Source: an uncultured Muribaculaceae bacterium (lineage in GTDB: Bacteria; Bacteroidota; Bacteroidia; Bacteroidales; Muribaculaceae). From it: a stretch of 64,000 nucleotides of DNA. Each line of letters begins with the position of its first letter. Position 1 is the stretch's first letter. Below the pieces are notes generated by a model that worked only from the letters and a program-made list of their open reading frames with translations, was not told the DNA's origin and did not search any database. A program made the position numbers and the translations under genes. Below, one piece after another: positions 18,198-27,179 of this stretch. The DNA lies in NCBI GenBank assembly GCA_910584365.1, contig CAJUAF010000010.1, forward strand, positions 37,327 through 101,326, given 5' to 3'.

Positions 18198-18605
18198 ATG
18201 AAAAAACTTACCGCTGCACTTGGCCTCTGCCTCGCATTGGCTTTCTCAATCCTGATGACCTCCTGCAACGGCGGGGCAGACCACTCCAACCCTCAGAGCG
18301 TGGCCGAGGCCGCTCTCGCCTGTTACGACAGCCGGGACTACGCCTCCCTCAAAGCACTTGTCAATCCAGCCAATGAGAGCCTGCTCAAGGAGATGGACCG
18401 CATGATAGAGTATGCGGCAAAATCCGACAGTGAGCCTGAGAAAATCGAACGCTCGTTCAAGGAAATCAAGGACGGACTGTCGGGCTATCCTTTGTCCGAG
18501 AACAGCGTCTCCGCAAAAGTAAAATTCGAGTCCCCGAAATATCCCGGCTCCGTGGTGCTTGAGAAAGTGGACGGCAAATGGTACTTTGAGAAGTTCGGAT
18601 ACTGA
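18198..18605 (+). CDS. Small DUF4878-like lipoprotein
   Basis: A 135-residue protein with a lipoprotein signal peptide: MKKLTAALGLCLALAFSILMTSC, lipobox Cys23. The mature domain (NPQSVAEAALACYDSRDYASLKALV ... VSAKVKFESP ... VVLEKVDGKWYFEKFGY in separate pieces) has the helix-helix-strand plan of NTF2-like/DUF4878 proteins, where an N-terminal pair of helices precedes a beta sheet ending in a W-Y motif. Such proteins are anchored in the envelope; their ligand is unknown. It is the first gene of a likely three-gene unit of small exported proteins, with 15 bp to the next gene. Confidence 0.8.
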   Translation: MKKLTAALGLCLALAFSILMTSCNGGADHSNPQSVAEAALACYDSRDYASLKALVNPANESLLKEMDRMIEYAAKSDSEPEKIERSFKEIKDGLSGYPLSENSVSAKVKFESPKYPGSVVLEKVDGKWYFEKFGY

Positions 18606-18620
18606 TTTTAGCGCTGTTCC

Positions 18621-19424
18621 ATGATGAAAAAACTGATTATCGCAGCACTGACGGTCCTTGCATCCGTTGCAGGGACCTCCGCCCAGGGCTTTTTTGACGA
18701 CAAGGTGTTTGACAAGCCCGTTCCCCACAAAAGCTCATACGACAACGATTTCTGGCACCTCAAAAGCATCAGCCGGACAGGAAGCTATACCGAAGTGGTC
18801 CTGGAATACACAGACCCCTTCCGCAATGCGGGGAGCTGGACCCAGATGGCCCTGGACGATATGCTCATCGACCAGGCGACGGGGAAAAAATATCCCCTGA
18901 TGCTTTCCAGCGGGATACCCCGCTATCCGCACCGCTACACCTGGCAGGAAATAACCAATGACATCCGGATGACCGTCTCGCTCTACTATCCTCCTCTGCC
19001 TGAAAGCGTAAAAACGGTGAAATGGGGTCCGCTCTATGATATCGAACTCGGGAACGTCCCGGTAAAACAGGAGGGTATCACCCGCTTTTTCCATGACAGG
19101 AAAAACAAGGACGGATGCGCGGAACTTCTGGCAGTCTATGACGACGGTACATATACCATGCTGGTATTTGGCGTCACATCCAACGGCTACGATTATAAGG
19201 CTTTTTACAACCCCTCTCACATGGCGCTCAGGGATAAAGCCACGGGCAAGACATTGGCTCCGATCGGGTGCGGAGGACTGCCGGAATATCCTGAAACGAT
19301 GATTGTGGGGCGGGGGGAAACAGTCGGCTTCTATGTATCCTTCCCGTCAATCCGTGCCCAGGGCATCGAAGCGGTCGATTTCGACTATGACTACTGGTCC
19401 ATACAGAATATCTCCATCCACTGA
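18621..19424 (+). CDS. Exported protein of unknown function
   Basis: A 267-residue protein with a typical signal peptide (MMKKLIIAALTVLASVAGTSAQG, cleavage after SAQ). The mature part is rich in aromatic residues and beta-strand-like segments, with two related parts: residues about 45-140 and 150-260 both carry a pattern of TGK, a PRYP or PEYP turn (SGIPRYPHRY and GGLPEYPETM) and a following hydrophobic strand, suggesting an internal duplication of one beta domain. I cannot name the family. It is translated in line with the lipoprotein upstream (15 bp gap) and the SH3 protein downstream (47 bp gap), so the three likely share a transcript. Confidence 0.75.
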   Translation: MMKKLIIAALTVLASVAGTSAQGFFDDKVFDKPVPHKSSYDNDFWHLKSISRTGSYTEVVLEYTDPFRNAGSWTQMALDDMLIDQATGKKYPLMLSSGIPRYPHRYTWQEITNDIRMTVSLYYPPLPESVKTVKWGPLYDIELGNVPVKQEGITRFFHDRKNKDGCAELLAVYDDGTYTMLVFGVTSNGYDYKAFYNPSHMALRDKATGKTLAPIGCGGLPEYPETMIVGRGETVGFYVSFPSIRAQGIEAVDFDYDYWSIQNISIH

Positions 19425-19471
19425 CTATAACCTCAATGAAACGGGATATAACTCCTTCAAAAGATTCCCTT

Positions 19472-20131
19472 ATGAAAAAATTTCTAATGATGGCTGTTGC
19501 TGCCGCGGCAACCATCGGAATGCAGGCCCAGATCCTGGTGTCCGTCACTAAAGACAATATCAATATGCGGGCTTCGGCCGGCACCACGGCCCAGATCGTA
19601 GGGAAAGCCCGCACCGGCATGGTTTTCGAGAAAGGAACCGACGGAAACGGCTGGACCGAAATCATCTCCCCCGACGGTAAAAGCGCCTATATCAGCAGCA
19701 GATTTATCGACTCCCTGACTCCTGATGAAGTTAAGGTCTACAAAGCCAAAGACCTGATGGTTACGCCGGCTGAGGCGTCCGAGGCCAGCTACGAAGGCGC
19801 ATATCTTATCAATCAGTCATTGTCGGGAGGGGAAAGCAACTCTTCCTGGATTTTCTACGGAGCCACCGATGGCGAATCCGGCCCGGTATCGGCGTGCAAC
19901 ATCGAGCAGCTCACCTATAACGATGGCCGTATGCGGACCAACCAGACCTTCTACAAAGGAGTGCGCAAAGGATGGTATATCCTCCTTACCGACACAACCG
20001 ATGAAGAGGGCAAAGTGGAGGATCATCTCGAATCTCCCATTGTTGTCTACCCCTCTTTCTCCATGAACCGCGGAGCTTTCGTAAACGGCGTTCTCTATCC
20101 CGATATGCAGGACACCGACAACTGGGAGTGA
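19472..20131 (+). CDS. Exported bacterial SH3-domain protein
   Basis: A 219-residue protein with a signal peptide (MKKFLMMAVAAAATIGMQAQ) followed directly by a bacterial SH3 (SH3b) domain: VTKDNINMRASAGTTAQIV, then GWTEIISPDGKSAYISSRFI. SH3b domains usually bind peptidoglycan or cell-wall peptides. The C-terminal ~130 residues, with YEGAYLINQSLSGGESNS and repeated YxxxxxxxxG strands, match no domain I recognise. The ATG at 19472 is preferred to 19436 because it opens the signal peptide. It is the last gene of the three-gene envelope unit and is followed by a strong terminator at about 20187. Confidence 0.82.
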   Translation: MKKFLMMAVAAAATIGMQAQILVSVTKDNINMRASAGTTAQIVGKARTGMVFEKGTDGNGWTEIISPDGKSAYISSRFIDSLTPDEVKVYKAKDLMVTPAEASEASYEGAYLINQSLSGGESNSSWIFYGATDGESGPVSACNIEQLTYNDGRMRTNQTFYKGVRKGWYILLTDTTDEEGKVEDHLESPIVVYPSFSMNRGAFVNGVLYPDMQDTDNWE

Positions 20132-20186
20132 TCTCCCCCAATCCCTAAGGTCTCCTCATAAAAAAGAGACATATCGGTCCCCATCG

Positions 20187-20230
20187 GGCGCTGTGTCAGA
20201 ATCCTGCATTTTGACACAGCGCCTTATTTT
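20187..20230 (+). terminator. Rho-independent terminator after SH3-domain gene
   Basis: A 12-bp perfect stem GGCGCTGTGTCA/TGACACAGCGCC (20187-20198 with 20212-20223), 13-nt loop, followed by TTATTTTG. It lies 55 bp beyond the stop codon at 20131. Confidence 0.88.
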
Positions 20231-20298
20231 GCGCCCGTATGGCGAATGGACTGTCATAATGGTCCGGGCAACGTTTCCGACGCAAGAATTCAGTTTTA

Positions 20299-20330
20299 TT
20301 TGGAATTTTGCCAAAAGTTGGTTAATTTTG
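20299..20330 (+). promoter_or_regulatory. Promoter of ssb with almost no leader
   Basis: TTTG (20299-20302), a 20-nt spacer, and TAATTTTG (20323-20330): a full match to the Bacteroidetes TTTG/TAnnTTTG promoter. The ATG of ssb is only 5 nt past the -7 element, so the transcript would begin at or within a few bases of the start codon. Confidence 0.7.
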
Positions 20331-20335
20331 TCGGT

Positions 20336-20722
20336 ATGTCTGTGAACAAGGTAATATTAGTGGGGAATGTCGGCAAGAACCCTGAGATACGGTATGTCGA
20401 CAACCGACCGGTCGCCACGTTCTCCCTGGCGACCACCGAGCGCGGTTACCGCTCGGCCAACGGCGTGGAGGTGCCGGAACGCACGGAATGGCACAACATA
20501 GTGATGTGGGACCGCGCCGCCGAGACCGCCGAGCGATATATCACCAAAGGGACAAAGCTATATATCGAAGGGAAACTGCGCACCCGCGACTGGCAGGATT
20601 TCAACGCCATCAAACGCAAAATCACGGAAATCGTGGTGGATTCCTTCGACATCCTTTCCCGTCCGACCCAGCAGACTCCCCCGGCGCCGCCCTCCGACAG
20701 CCGTCAGGGGCTGCCGACATAA
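20336..20722 (+). CDS. ssb: Single-stranded DNA-binding protein, short form
   Basis: A 128-residue OB-fold protein. The SSB signature is at the N-terminus: MSVNKVILVGNVGKNPEIRY, then GVEVPERTEWHNIVMWDRAAETAERYI-type core and YIEGKLRTRDWQD. The tail is short and Pro/Gln-rich and ends RQGLPT: the acidic DDIPF-type tip by which SSB normally recruits repair and replication partners is absent. It may therefore be a secondary SSB, with a full-length copy elsewhere in the genome. The start at 20336 matches the family N-terminus. It has its own promoter with practically no leader, 39 bp before the next gene, an OPT transporter. Confidence 0.92.
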   Translation: MSVNKVILVGNVGKNPEIRYVDNRPVATFSLATTERGYRSANGVEVPERTEWHNIVMWDRAAETAERYITKGTKLYIEGKLRTRDWQDFNAIKRKITEIVVDSFDILSRPTQQTPPAPPSDSRQGLPT

Positions 20723-20761
20723 GTTCACATTCCCGGTAAGAAATCAATCATCATCCGATAA

Positions 20762-22792
20762 ATGAAAAAAGTAAAGAACTTCCCAACAGAGACTCCGGCG
20801 GAAATCGAGGCCCGCAACCTCGAGATGTCGGCTGAAGCCGATCCCCTGGAACTTCCGGAAAACGCGTTCCGAGAACTCGCGGCCGACGAGCAATACCGGC
20901 CCCTGATGAACCCGGCGCGCAACTATCCCGAAGTCACCGCCTATTCGGTCACCCTCGGCCTGGTGCTGTGTGTCATCTTCAGCGCCGCAGCCGCCTACCT
21001 GGGCCTGAAAGTCGGCCAGGTATTCGAGGCCGCCATCCCCATCGCAATCATCGCCGTAGGGCTGTCAGGCGCCCTGGGCAAACGGAACGCCCTGGGGCAG
21101 AACGTAATAATCCAGTCCATCGGAGCCTGCTCCGGAGTAATCGTGGCTGGGGCCATCTTTACCCTTCCGGCCCTCTATATCCTCCAGGCCAAGTACCCCG
21201 AAATCACTGTCAATTTCTTCCAGATTTTCCTCAGCTCCCTGCTGGGCGGTGTGCTGGGAATCCTCTTCTTTATTCCTTTCCGTAAATATTTCGTAAAGGA
21301 TATGCACGGCAAATATCCTTTCCCGGAAGCCACCGCCACCACTCAGGTACTCGCCAGCGGCCAGACCGCCGGAGCTGCCGGAGGCTCCCAGGCCAAGACC
21401 CTTGTCATCGCCTCCCTTATAGGGGGTATCTACGACTATGTCGTGGAGACCTTCGGATTCTGGGCCGGAACCCTGTCAACCACCGTCAGCCAGTGGGGCC
21501 AGGCAGTAGCCGCCAAGACAAAGCTGGTTCTCAGCTGCAACACCGGCGCCGCCGTCCTCGGTCTGGGATACATAATCGGCCTTAAATACGCCTTCATCAT
21601 CACTGCCGGCTCACTGTTCGCCTGGTGGGTGATCGTTCCGCTTATGGGTACCTACGGCAATGCCGAAATCGCCGCCATGGATCCCGGAGCTATCTTCAGC
21701 AACTACGTCCGTATGATCGGCATCGGCGGTATCGCCATGGCCGGCGTAATCGGCATCATCAAGTCCTGGCCCATCATCCGTCAGGCCGTAGGACTTGCCG
21801 GACGCGAATTCAAGGGTGGCGCCGCCACCGGCGAAAAAACTGTCCGCTGGCAACTCGACATCTCGATGAAACACGTGGTGTTCTTTATCGCCATCGCCCT
21901 TGTGGCCACGCTGCTGTTCTTCTGGTTCGGAGTGATCCATAACTGGTGGCAGGCACTTATCGCCTGGGTGGTAGTTACCTTCATCGCTTTCCTTTTCACC
22001 ACCGTGGCGGCCAATGCGATCGCCATCGTCGGCTCCAACCCCGTTTCGGGGATGACCCTGATGACCCTCATCATCGCATCGGCTATTTTCGTCGGCATCG
22101 GCCTGAGCGGTACCTCCGGCATCGTTGCCTCGATGGTAATCGGCGGAGTGGTCTGCACGGCCCTCTCGATGGCCGGCGGTTTCGTCACCGACCTGAAGGT
22201 AGGCTACTGGCTCGGGACCACTCCCCGCAAGCAGGAGCAATGGAAGTTCCTCGGCACTCTCGTCTCCGCCGCTACCGTCGGAGGTGTGATTCTCGTTCTT
22301 AACCAGGTCTACGGCTTCGATCCCGCCGATTCCAACGCCCTTGTGGCTCCTCAGGCCAACGCTATGGCAAAGGTAATCGAACCCCTGATGATGGGAGGCG
22401 ACACCCCCTGGATTCTCTATATGGTCGGAGTCATCCTGGCCCTGCTGCTCAACTGGCTTGAAGTCCCCGTTCTGGCCTTCTGCCTCGGGATGTTCATCCC
22501 CCTGTCTCTGAACACTCCGCTCCTTGTCGGAGGCGCGATTTCCTGGTTTGTGGCCAACAGCTCCAAAGATAAAGCCGTCAATGACGCCCGCCGCGACCGC
22601 GGTACCCTCATCGCTTCCGGACTTATCGCCGGAGGAGCCCTCTTCGGTGTCTTCGCCGCCCTTACCCGCTTCTGCGGCTTCGAATATGTATGTCCTCTTG
22701 ACGCAGGAACTCTCCAGATTCTCGGCATCGTGGCTTATGTAGCCCTTATCGCCTATCTGTGGGCCGACTCTCTCCGCGCCAAAAAACTCTGA
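20762..22792 (+). CDS. OPT family oligopeptide/metal-chelate transporter
   Basis: A 676-residue inner-membrane protein with a ~55-residue cytoplasmic N-terminus and then about 15 hydrophobic segments. Hallmarks of the OPT superfamily: ARNYPEVTAYSVTLGLVL at the first helix, YLGLKVGQVFEAAIPIAI, KYPFPEATATTQVLASG near residue 185, and NPVSGMTLMTLI near 420. Members import small peptides or iron-siderophore/nicotianamine-like compounds driven by protons; bacterial substrates are mostly unproven. The stop codon overlaps the ATG of the MATE gene by one base (TGATG), so the two transporters are probably co-translated. Confidence 0.93.
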   Translation: MKKVKNFPTETPAEIEARNLEMSAEADPLELPENAFRELAADEQYRPLMNPARNYPEVTAYSVTLGLVLCVIFSAAAAYLGLKVGQVFEAAIPIAIIAVGLSGALGKRNALGQNVIIQSIGACSGVIVAGAIFTLPALYILQAKYPEITVNFFQIFLSSLLGGVLGILFFIPFRKYFVKDMHGKYPFPEATATTQVLASGQTAGAAGGSQAKTLVIASLIGGIYDYVVETFGFWAGTLSTTVSQWGQAVAAKTKLVLSCNTGAAVLGLGYIIGLKYAFIITAGSLFAWWVIVPLMGTYGNAEIAAMDPGAIFSNYVRMIGIGGIAMAGVIGIIKSWPIIRQAVGLAGREFKGGAATGEKTVRWQLDISMKHVVFFIAIALVATLLFFWFGVIHNWWQALIAWVVVTFIAFLFTTVAANAIAIVGSNPVSGMTLMTLIIASAIFVGIGLSGTSGIVASMVIGGVVCTALSMAGGFVTDLKVGYWLGTTPRKQEQWKFLGTLVSAATVGGVILVLNQVYGFDPADSNALVAPQANAMAKVIEPLMMGGDTPWILYMVGVILALLLNWLEVPVLAFCLGMFIPLSLNTPLLVGGAISWFVANSSKDKAVNDARRDRGTLIASGLIAGGALFGVFAALTRFCGFEYVCPLDAGTLQILGIVAYVALIAYLWADSLRAKKL

Positions 22793-24078
22793 TGAACCGT
22801 AAGATTCTCCGGCTGGCCCTCCCTTCGGTCGCTGCCAATATAACCACTCCCCTGCTGGCTCTGATAGACACCGCTATCGTGGGCCACATGGGGAGTGAGC
22901 TTTATATCGCCGCCATCGCCGTAGGCGGGGTAATGTTCAATATGCTATACTGGCTCTTCTCCTTTCTCCGCGCCGGGACATCGGGGCTTTCAGCCCAGGC
23001 CTGCGGCGCAGGAGACCGCAGGGCCTATACCCTTGTCCTGCGCCGCTCGCTGCTTGTCGCCCTTTCGGCCGGTGTACTGATGATTCTTGTCCGGGATCCG
23101 CTTTTCAGCCTCCTGTCCCGTTTCCTCGATGCCGGAAAGGGCGCTGACAGCCTGGCCTCGCTCTATTTCCATATCCTGATCTTCGGGGCTCCCGCCGTGC
23201 TGGGAACCTACGCCCTGTCGGGATGGATGCTGGGGATGCAGAACTCGCGGATGCTGCTGTGGGTGTCGTTGACGGTCAATATCGTCAATATCGCGGCCAG
23301 CCTGATTCTTGTGTATGTCTTTCATCTTGGAATACCGGGCGTAGCCACCGGCACACTGATTGCCCAGTGGGCAGGCTTTGCCGCCGGGTTCCTGTTCCTG
23401 CACCGTTATCCCCGTGTGCGCGTCAGTCTCCGCGACATTGTATGCTGGAAAGAACTCCGGCGTTTCTTCCAGGTAAACCTCGATGTACTGCTGCGGACCG
23501 TATGCCTCATAGCCGTAACCCTCTGGTTCACCCGCGCCGGAGCGAGCCAGAGTACCGTCATACTGGCTGTCAATACATTGCTGATGCAGCTGTTCCTCCT
23601 ATTTTCCTACATGATGGACGGCTTCGCCTTTGCCGGCGAAGCGCTTGCAGGGCGTTTTATCGGGGCGGGGCAGCAACGGGAACTCAAGCTGTGTGTGCGC
23701 CGCCTATTCCAGTGGGGCGCGGGATGCGCTCTGCTTTTTACCGCTCTCTATTTTCTCGGTGGAGAAAGTTTCCTGGGCCTTCTGAGCGATGACGCGGGAG
23801 TTATCGAGGCCGCCCGGGAATATTCCCTGTGGGCCGTTACCATCCCCCTGGCAGGATTCGCCGCTTTCATATGGGACGGGGTCTATATCGGAGCCACGAT
23901 GACACGCCGGATGCTGGCGGCTATGGCGGGAGCCACCCTGGCGTTCTTCCTCGTCTATGTCTTTCTCTTTCCGGTCTGGGGGAACCACGCGCTGTGGCTG
24001 GCGTTCATCACCTACCTGTTCCTGCGTGGACTCCTCCAGACCATGCTTTTCCGGCTCCCCTCTCAGGGGCGCAGCTGA
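22792..24078 (+). CDS. MATE family efflux transporter (DinF-like)
   Basis: A 428-residue protein with 12 predicted membrane helices in two halves. The N-terminal half carries ILRLALPSVAANITTPLLAL and LIDTAIVGHMGSELYIAAIA, a DinF-type MATE signature; the second half repeats the pattern around FFQVNLDVLLRTVCLIAVTL. MATE proteins expel drugs or metabolites using H+ or Na+ gradients. The start at 22792 overlaps the stop of the OPT gene (TGATG). The 3' end overlaps that of the convergent proA gene by 16 bp, an uncommonly tight convergent arrangement that leaves no room for separate terminators. Confidence 0.93.
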   Translation: MNRKILRLALPSVAANITTPLLALIDTAIVGHMGSELYIAAIAVGGVMFNMLYWLFSFLRAGTSGLSAQACGAGDRRAYTLVLRRSLLVALSAGVLMILVRDPLFSLLSRFLDAGKGADSLASLYFHILIFGAPAVLGTYALSGWMLGMQNSRMLLWVSLTVNIVNIAASLILVYVFHLGIPGVATGTLIAQWAGFAAGFLFLHRYPRVRVSLRDIVCWKELRRFFQVNLDVLLRTVCLIAVTLWFTRAGASQSTVILAVNTLLMQLFLLFSYMMDGFAFAGEALAGRFIGAGQQRELKLCVRRLFQWGAGCALLFTALYFLGGESFLGLLSDDAGVIEAAREYSLWAVTIPLAGFAAFIWDGVYIGATMTRRMLAAMAGATLAFFLVYVFLFPVWGNHALWLAFITYLFLRGLLQTMLFRLPSQGRS

Positions 24079-25313
24079 CCGTTGCCCGAGAGGAGATAGC
24101 GTGTGGTGGTTATCTCGCGGAACCCCATCGGGCCGCGCGGACCGAGTTTCTGGGTAGATATGCCGATTTCGGCTCCGAGTCCGAACTGCCCTCCGTCGGT
24201 AAAACTGGTAGGCAGATTGACATACACACAGGAGGCGTCCACCCGTTGCCGGAACAGATCGGCGGTCTCCTTATTTGCTGTGATGATGCTCTCGCTGTGT
24301 CCCGAACCATGCCGGGCGATATGCTCTATCGCCTCCAGCGGGGAATCAACCGTGCGGAGTCCCATCTTGTAATCCATCCACTCCCGGTCCCAGCATCCTT
24401 CATCCGCGGGTACAAGCAGATTATCGGGATAATGCCCGGTCAGTGCTTCCAGGGCTGCCTCATCGGCATGGATCTCCACATTTTTCAGCGCCAGCGGAGC
24501 GCAGAGAGCCGGAAGATCGGCCAGCCGTCCGCGGTGAATCAACAGAGTATCGAGAGCGTTGCAGACACTTACGCGCCGAATCTTGGCGTTGGCGATTATC
24601 CCGCGGCCCATGTCAAGGTCTCCGTCGATATCGAAATAGGCGTGGACCACTCCCGCACCGGTCTCGATGACCGGCACCTTCGCGTTGTCGCGCACGAAGT
24701 CTATCAGCCGTCTGCCCCCGCGGGGGATGCAGACATCCACGTACCCCACGGCTCCGAGCAGCTGCGCCGTAGCCTCATGAGTGGACGGAAGCAACGCACA
24801 CGCCTCAGCGGGGAGGCCGTTGTCCGACAGAGCCCTGTGAATCAGCGTCATCGCCGCCTCATTGGAATTCAAAGCATCGTGTCCTCCTTTGAGAATCGAG
24901 GCGTTACCGCTTTTCAGGCAGAGCGAGAACACATCGAACGTCACGTTCGGACGCGCCTCATATATGACGCCTATCACTCCGAAAGGAACCCTCACTTTCC
25001 GCAGGTCGATACCGTTGGGGAGCGTGCGGTGTTCCACCTCCTCCCCTACCGGACAGGGAAGCGAAGCCACATGGCGCAGATCCGCGGCAATCGCCCGCAG
25101 ACGGTCTTCGGTAAGCTGCAGACGGTCATACAGAGGATTCTCGGGCACCATCAGCGCCAGGTCCTTCCGGTTTGCTTCCAGCAGGAAGCCTATATTGTCC
25201 TCGACAAGGGAGGCAAGAGTGAGAATCGCGGCGGAACGCGTAGAGTCCGGGACCGTCAGCAGAACGCGCGATGCGTCCCTGACGCCGCGGAATATTTCAG
25301 TAAAATCTTTCAT
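24063..25313 (-). CDS. proA: ProA, glutamate-5-semialdehyde dehydrogenase
   Basis: A 416-residue aldehyde-dehydrogenase-fold enzyme: reduces gamma-glutamyl phosphate to glutamate-5-semialdehyde with NADPH, second step of proline synthesis. Signatures include VPFGVIGVIYEARPNVT near residue 105, LKSGNASILKGG, and the catalytic cysteine in RRVSVCNALDTLLIH near 250. The C-terminus carries FGLGAEIGISTQKLGPRGP. Its ATG overlaps the proB stop by one base (TAATG), so ProA is translationally coupled to ProB, its channelling partner. Confidence 0.98.
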   Translation of the reverse strand: MKDFTEIFRGVRDASRVLLTVPDSTRSAAILTLASLVEDNIGFLLEANRKDLALMVPENPLYDRLQLTEDRLRAIAADLRHVASLPCPVGEEVEHRTLPNGIDLRKVRVPFGVIGVIYEARPNVTFDVFSLCLKSGNASILKGGHDALNSNEAAMTLIHRALSDNGLPAEACALLPSTHEATAQLLGAVGYVDVCIPRGGRRLIDFVRDNAKVPVIETGAGVVHAYFDIDGDLDMGRGIIANAKIRRVSVCNALDTLLIHRGRLADLPALCAPLALKNVEIHADEAALEALTGHYPDNLLVPADEGCWDREWMDYKMGLRTVDSPLEAIEHIARHGSGHSESIITANKETADLFRQRVDASCVYVNLPTSFTDGGQFGLGAEIGISTQKLGPRGPMGFREITTTRYLLSGNGQLRP

Positions 25314-26389
25314 TACTCAAGATACAGAAAATCATAGTGAATCAGCGGTCTGTGGCCATGTTTGCCCAGGGCGACCGCAGCATCGCGGCTCGACATGGCG
25401 GACCGTCCGGCGGCTATCCGCCTCCCTTCCGGGTCATATACATTGACGATATCACCCTCTTCCCATTCTCCTTCAATGGCAGTGACCCCGACCGGCAGCA
25501 GGCTTACCGCCCTGTCGCTCCGGAGGATGGAGGCGGCCTCGGCGTTGACCCTTATCACCCCCTTTGCGAAGGAATCGCTGTGGGCTATCCAGCGTTTTAT
25601 GTTGCTCAGCGGTTCGGTAGAGGGTTCGAACAGCGTATGGGGGACACTTCCGGGGTTCCGGATGATATCCACCAGCACATTTGGGCGGTCGCCTCGGGCG
25701 ATGACCACCGCCACACCCTCGTCGGCCACCTTGCGGGCGATGCCGCATTTGGTTCCCATCCCTCCGCGGCCGAAACCACTCTTGGAAGCCACTACAAACT
25801 CTCCGGGGTCTTCGCCGGGACGCACCTTTTCGATAAGACGCGATTCCGGATCGGAGGGAGCGCCGGTATAGATTCCGTCCACATTCGAGAGGATTACCAG
25901 CATATCGGCCCCCGCCATCGTGGCGATCAGGCCGGAAAGCTCGTCGTTGTCGGTGAACATCAGTTCGGTCAGCGATACGGTGTCGTTCTCGTTGACGATG
26001 GGTATGACCTTGTTTTCCAGCATTGTCAGCATACAGGCCCGCTGGTTCAGGTAGGCCGTGCGGGAGGAAAAATTCTCCTTCTGGGTCAGCACCTGCCCCA
26101 CAGCAATACCGTATGCCCCGAAAAGCTGGTTATAGAGATTTATCAGCCGAATCTGCCCTATCGAGGAATAAAGCTGGCGGGAGGCCACGGCGTCAAGCTG
26201 GCGCTGGGGAACGATAGCTCCCCGCCCGCAGGCGACGGCACCGCTCGATACCAGCACAATCTCATGGCCGGCGCTGTGGAGCGCCGCAATCTGGTCCACC
26301 AGCGCCGACATATTCGTGACATTCGGCATACCGTCGGGGCGCGTAAGTACGTTGCTTCCTACCTTGACTACAATTCTCATGGCGCTCAT
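25313..26389 (-). CDS. proB: ProB, glutamate 5-kinase with PUA domain
   Basis: A 358-residue enzyme phosphorylating glutamate, the feedback-controlled first step of proline synthesis. The amino-acid-kinase domain begins MRIVVKVGSNVLTRPDG and contains IVLVSSGAVACGRG, VIPIVNENDTVS and ILSNVDGIYTG; the C-terminal ~80 residues form a PUA domain (VTAIEGEWEEGDIVNVYD). I chose the start at 26389 because it overlaps the proC stop as ATGA, implying coupling; Met at 26380 and 26398 are also possible. Middle gene of a proC-proB-proA operon. Confidence 0.97.
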   Translation of the reverse strand: MSAMRIVVKVGSNVLTRPDGMPNVTNMSALVDQIAALHSAGHEIVLVSSGAVACGRGAIVPQRQLDAVASRQLYSSIGQIRLINLYNQLFGAYGIAVGQVLTQKENFSSRTAYLNQRACMLTMLENKVIPIVNENDTVSLTELMFTDNDELSGLIATMAGADMLVILSNVDGIYTGAPSDPESRLIEKVRPGEDPGEFVVASKSGFGRGGMGTKCGIARKVADEGVAVVIARGDRPNVLVDIIRNPGSVPHTLFEPSTEPLSNIKRWIAHSDSFAKGVIRVNAEAASILRSDRAVSLLPVGVTAIEGEWEEGDIVNVYDPEGRRIAAGRSAMSSRDAAVALGKHGHRPLIHYDFLYLE

Positions 26390-27159
26390 TTCACACATTC
26401 GGTAAGACCGGCGATTACCGCGGGGGTAAATCCGGCTTTTTCCATCGCGTTCAGGCCCCGGATGGTCAGGCCGCCTGGAGTGGTTACCTTATCGATTTCC
26501 GCTTCGGCGTGGGCCCCCGGCTGCGACAGAAGGGCGGCGGCTCCGCGGAGCGTTTCCGCCACTATCGTCTGGGCTTCGGAGGCACGGAAACCGAGCTGCA
26601 CACCCCCTTCCGAGGCCGCGCGCACATAGCGCATGGCGTAGGCGATGCCGCATGAAGCCAGGGCCGTTGCCGCCGGCAGCAATTTCTCTCCGATTACCAT
26701 CGCCTTTCCGAGCAGGCCGAAAAGTTCAGTCGCCAGCGGCGCCTGTCCGTTGACTTCCACAATAAAAGTCATCGACTCGCGGAGCGCTACCGCCGTGTTG
26801 GGCATCGCAATCGACAACGCCGGGGGATTTCCGAACATCGCCGCCAGGTCCGTAGCGGGGACCCCGGCCACGATGGCGCAGATTTCCTGCTTCTCCGGAT
26901 TGATATGTTCCCGCAGCGTAGCAGCTACCGAGGGGAGAATCCAGGGTTTCACGGCAAAAATGACCAGCGAGGCATCGCGGAGAGCCTCGGCGTTGTCGGT
27001 GGTCACTCTCACTCCGGCCTCCGCGAGAGGCGCCAGCTTATCTTCATGTGGGTTGGCCACAGTTATCAGTCCGGGGTCATAACCGGCTTTTACCAGGCCG
27101 CGGGCAACGGCTCCACCCATCGCTCCGGCCCCTATTATCGCAATTCTGATATTTTCCAT
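26386..27159 (-). CDS. proC: ProC, pyrroline-5-carboxylate reductase
   Basis: A 257-residue NAD(P)H enzyme for the last step of proline synthesis. The Rossmann signature IAIIGAGAMGGAVARGL is at residues 6-22; the C-terminal dimerisation domain contains the family signature VTTPGGLTIRGLNAMEKAGF. First gene of the proCBA operon, with the whole pathway encoded in one tightly overlapping unit; glutamate would be turned into proline with no other gene required. It begins 20 bp downstream of the TPR gene, which may be co-transcribed. Confidence 0.97.
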   Translation of the reverse strand: MENIRIAIIGAGAMGGAVARGLVKAGYDPGLITVANPHEDKLAPLAEAGVRVTTDNAEALRDASLVIFAVKPWILPSVAATLREHINPEKQEICAIVAGVPATDLAAMFGNPPALSIAMPNTAVALRESMTFIVEVNGQAPLATELFGLLGKAMVIGEKLLPAATALASCGIAYAMRYVRAASEGGVQLGFRASEAQTIVAETLRGAAALLSQPGAHAEAEIDKVTTPGGLTIRGLNAMEKAGFTPAVIAGLTECVK

Positions 27160-27179
27160 AATGATGTCAGTTTTTCAAA

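Noticed and set aside
18101..18376. Plus-strand frame starting right after the TATCTTTG element
   Set aside because: Overlaps the lipoprotein gene in another frame, which has a clear lipobox signal; the early frame has none.
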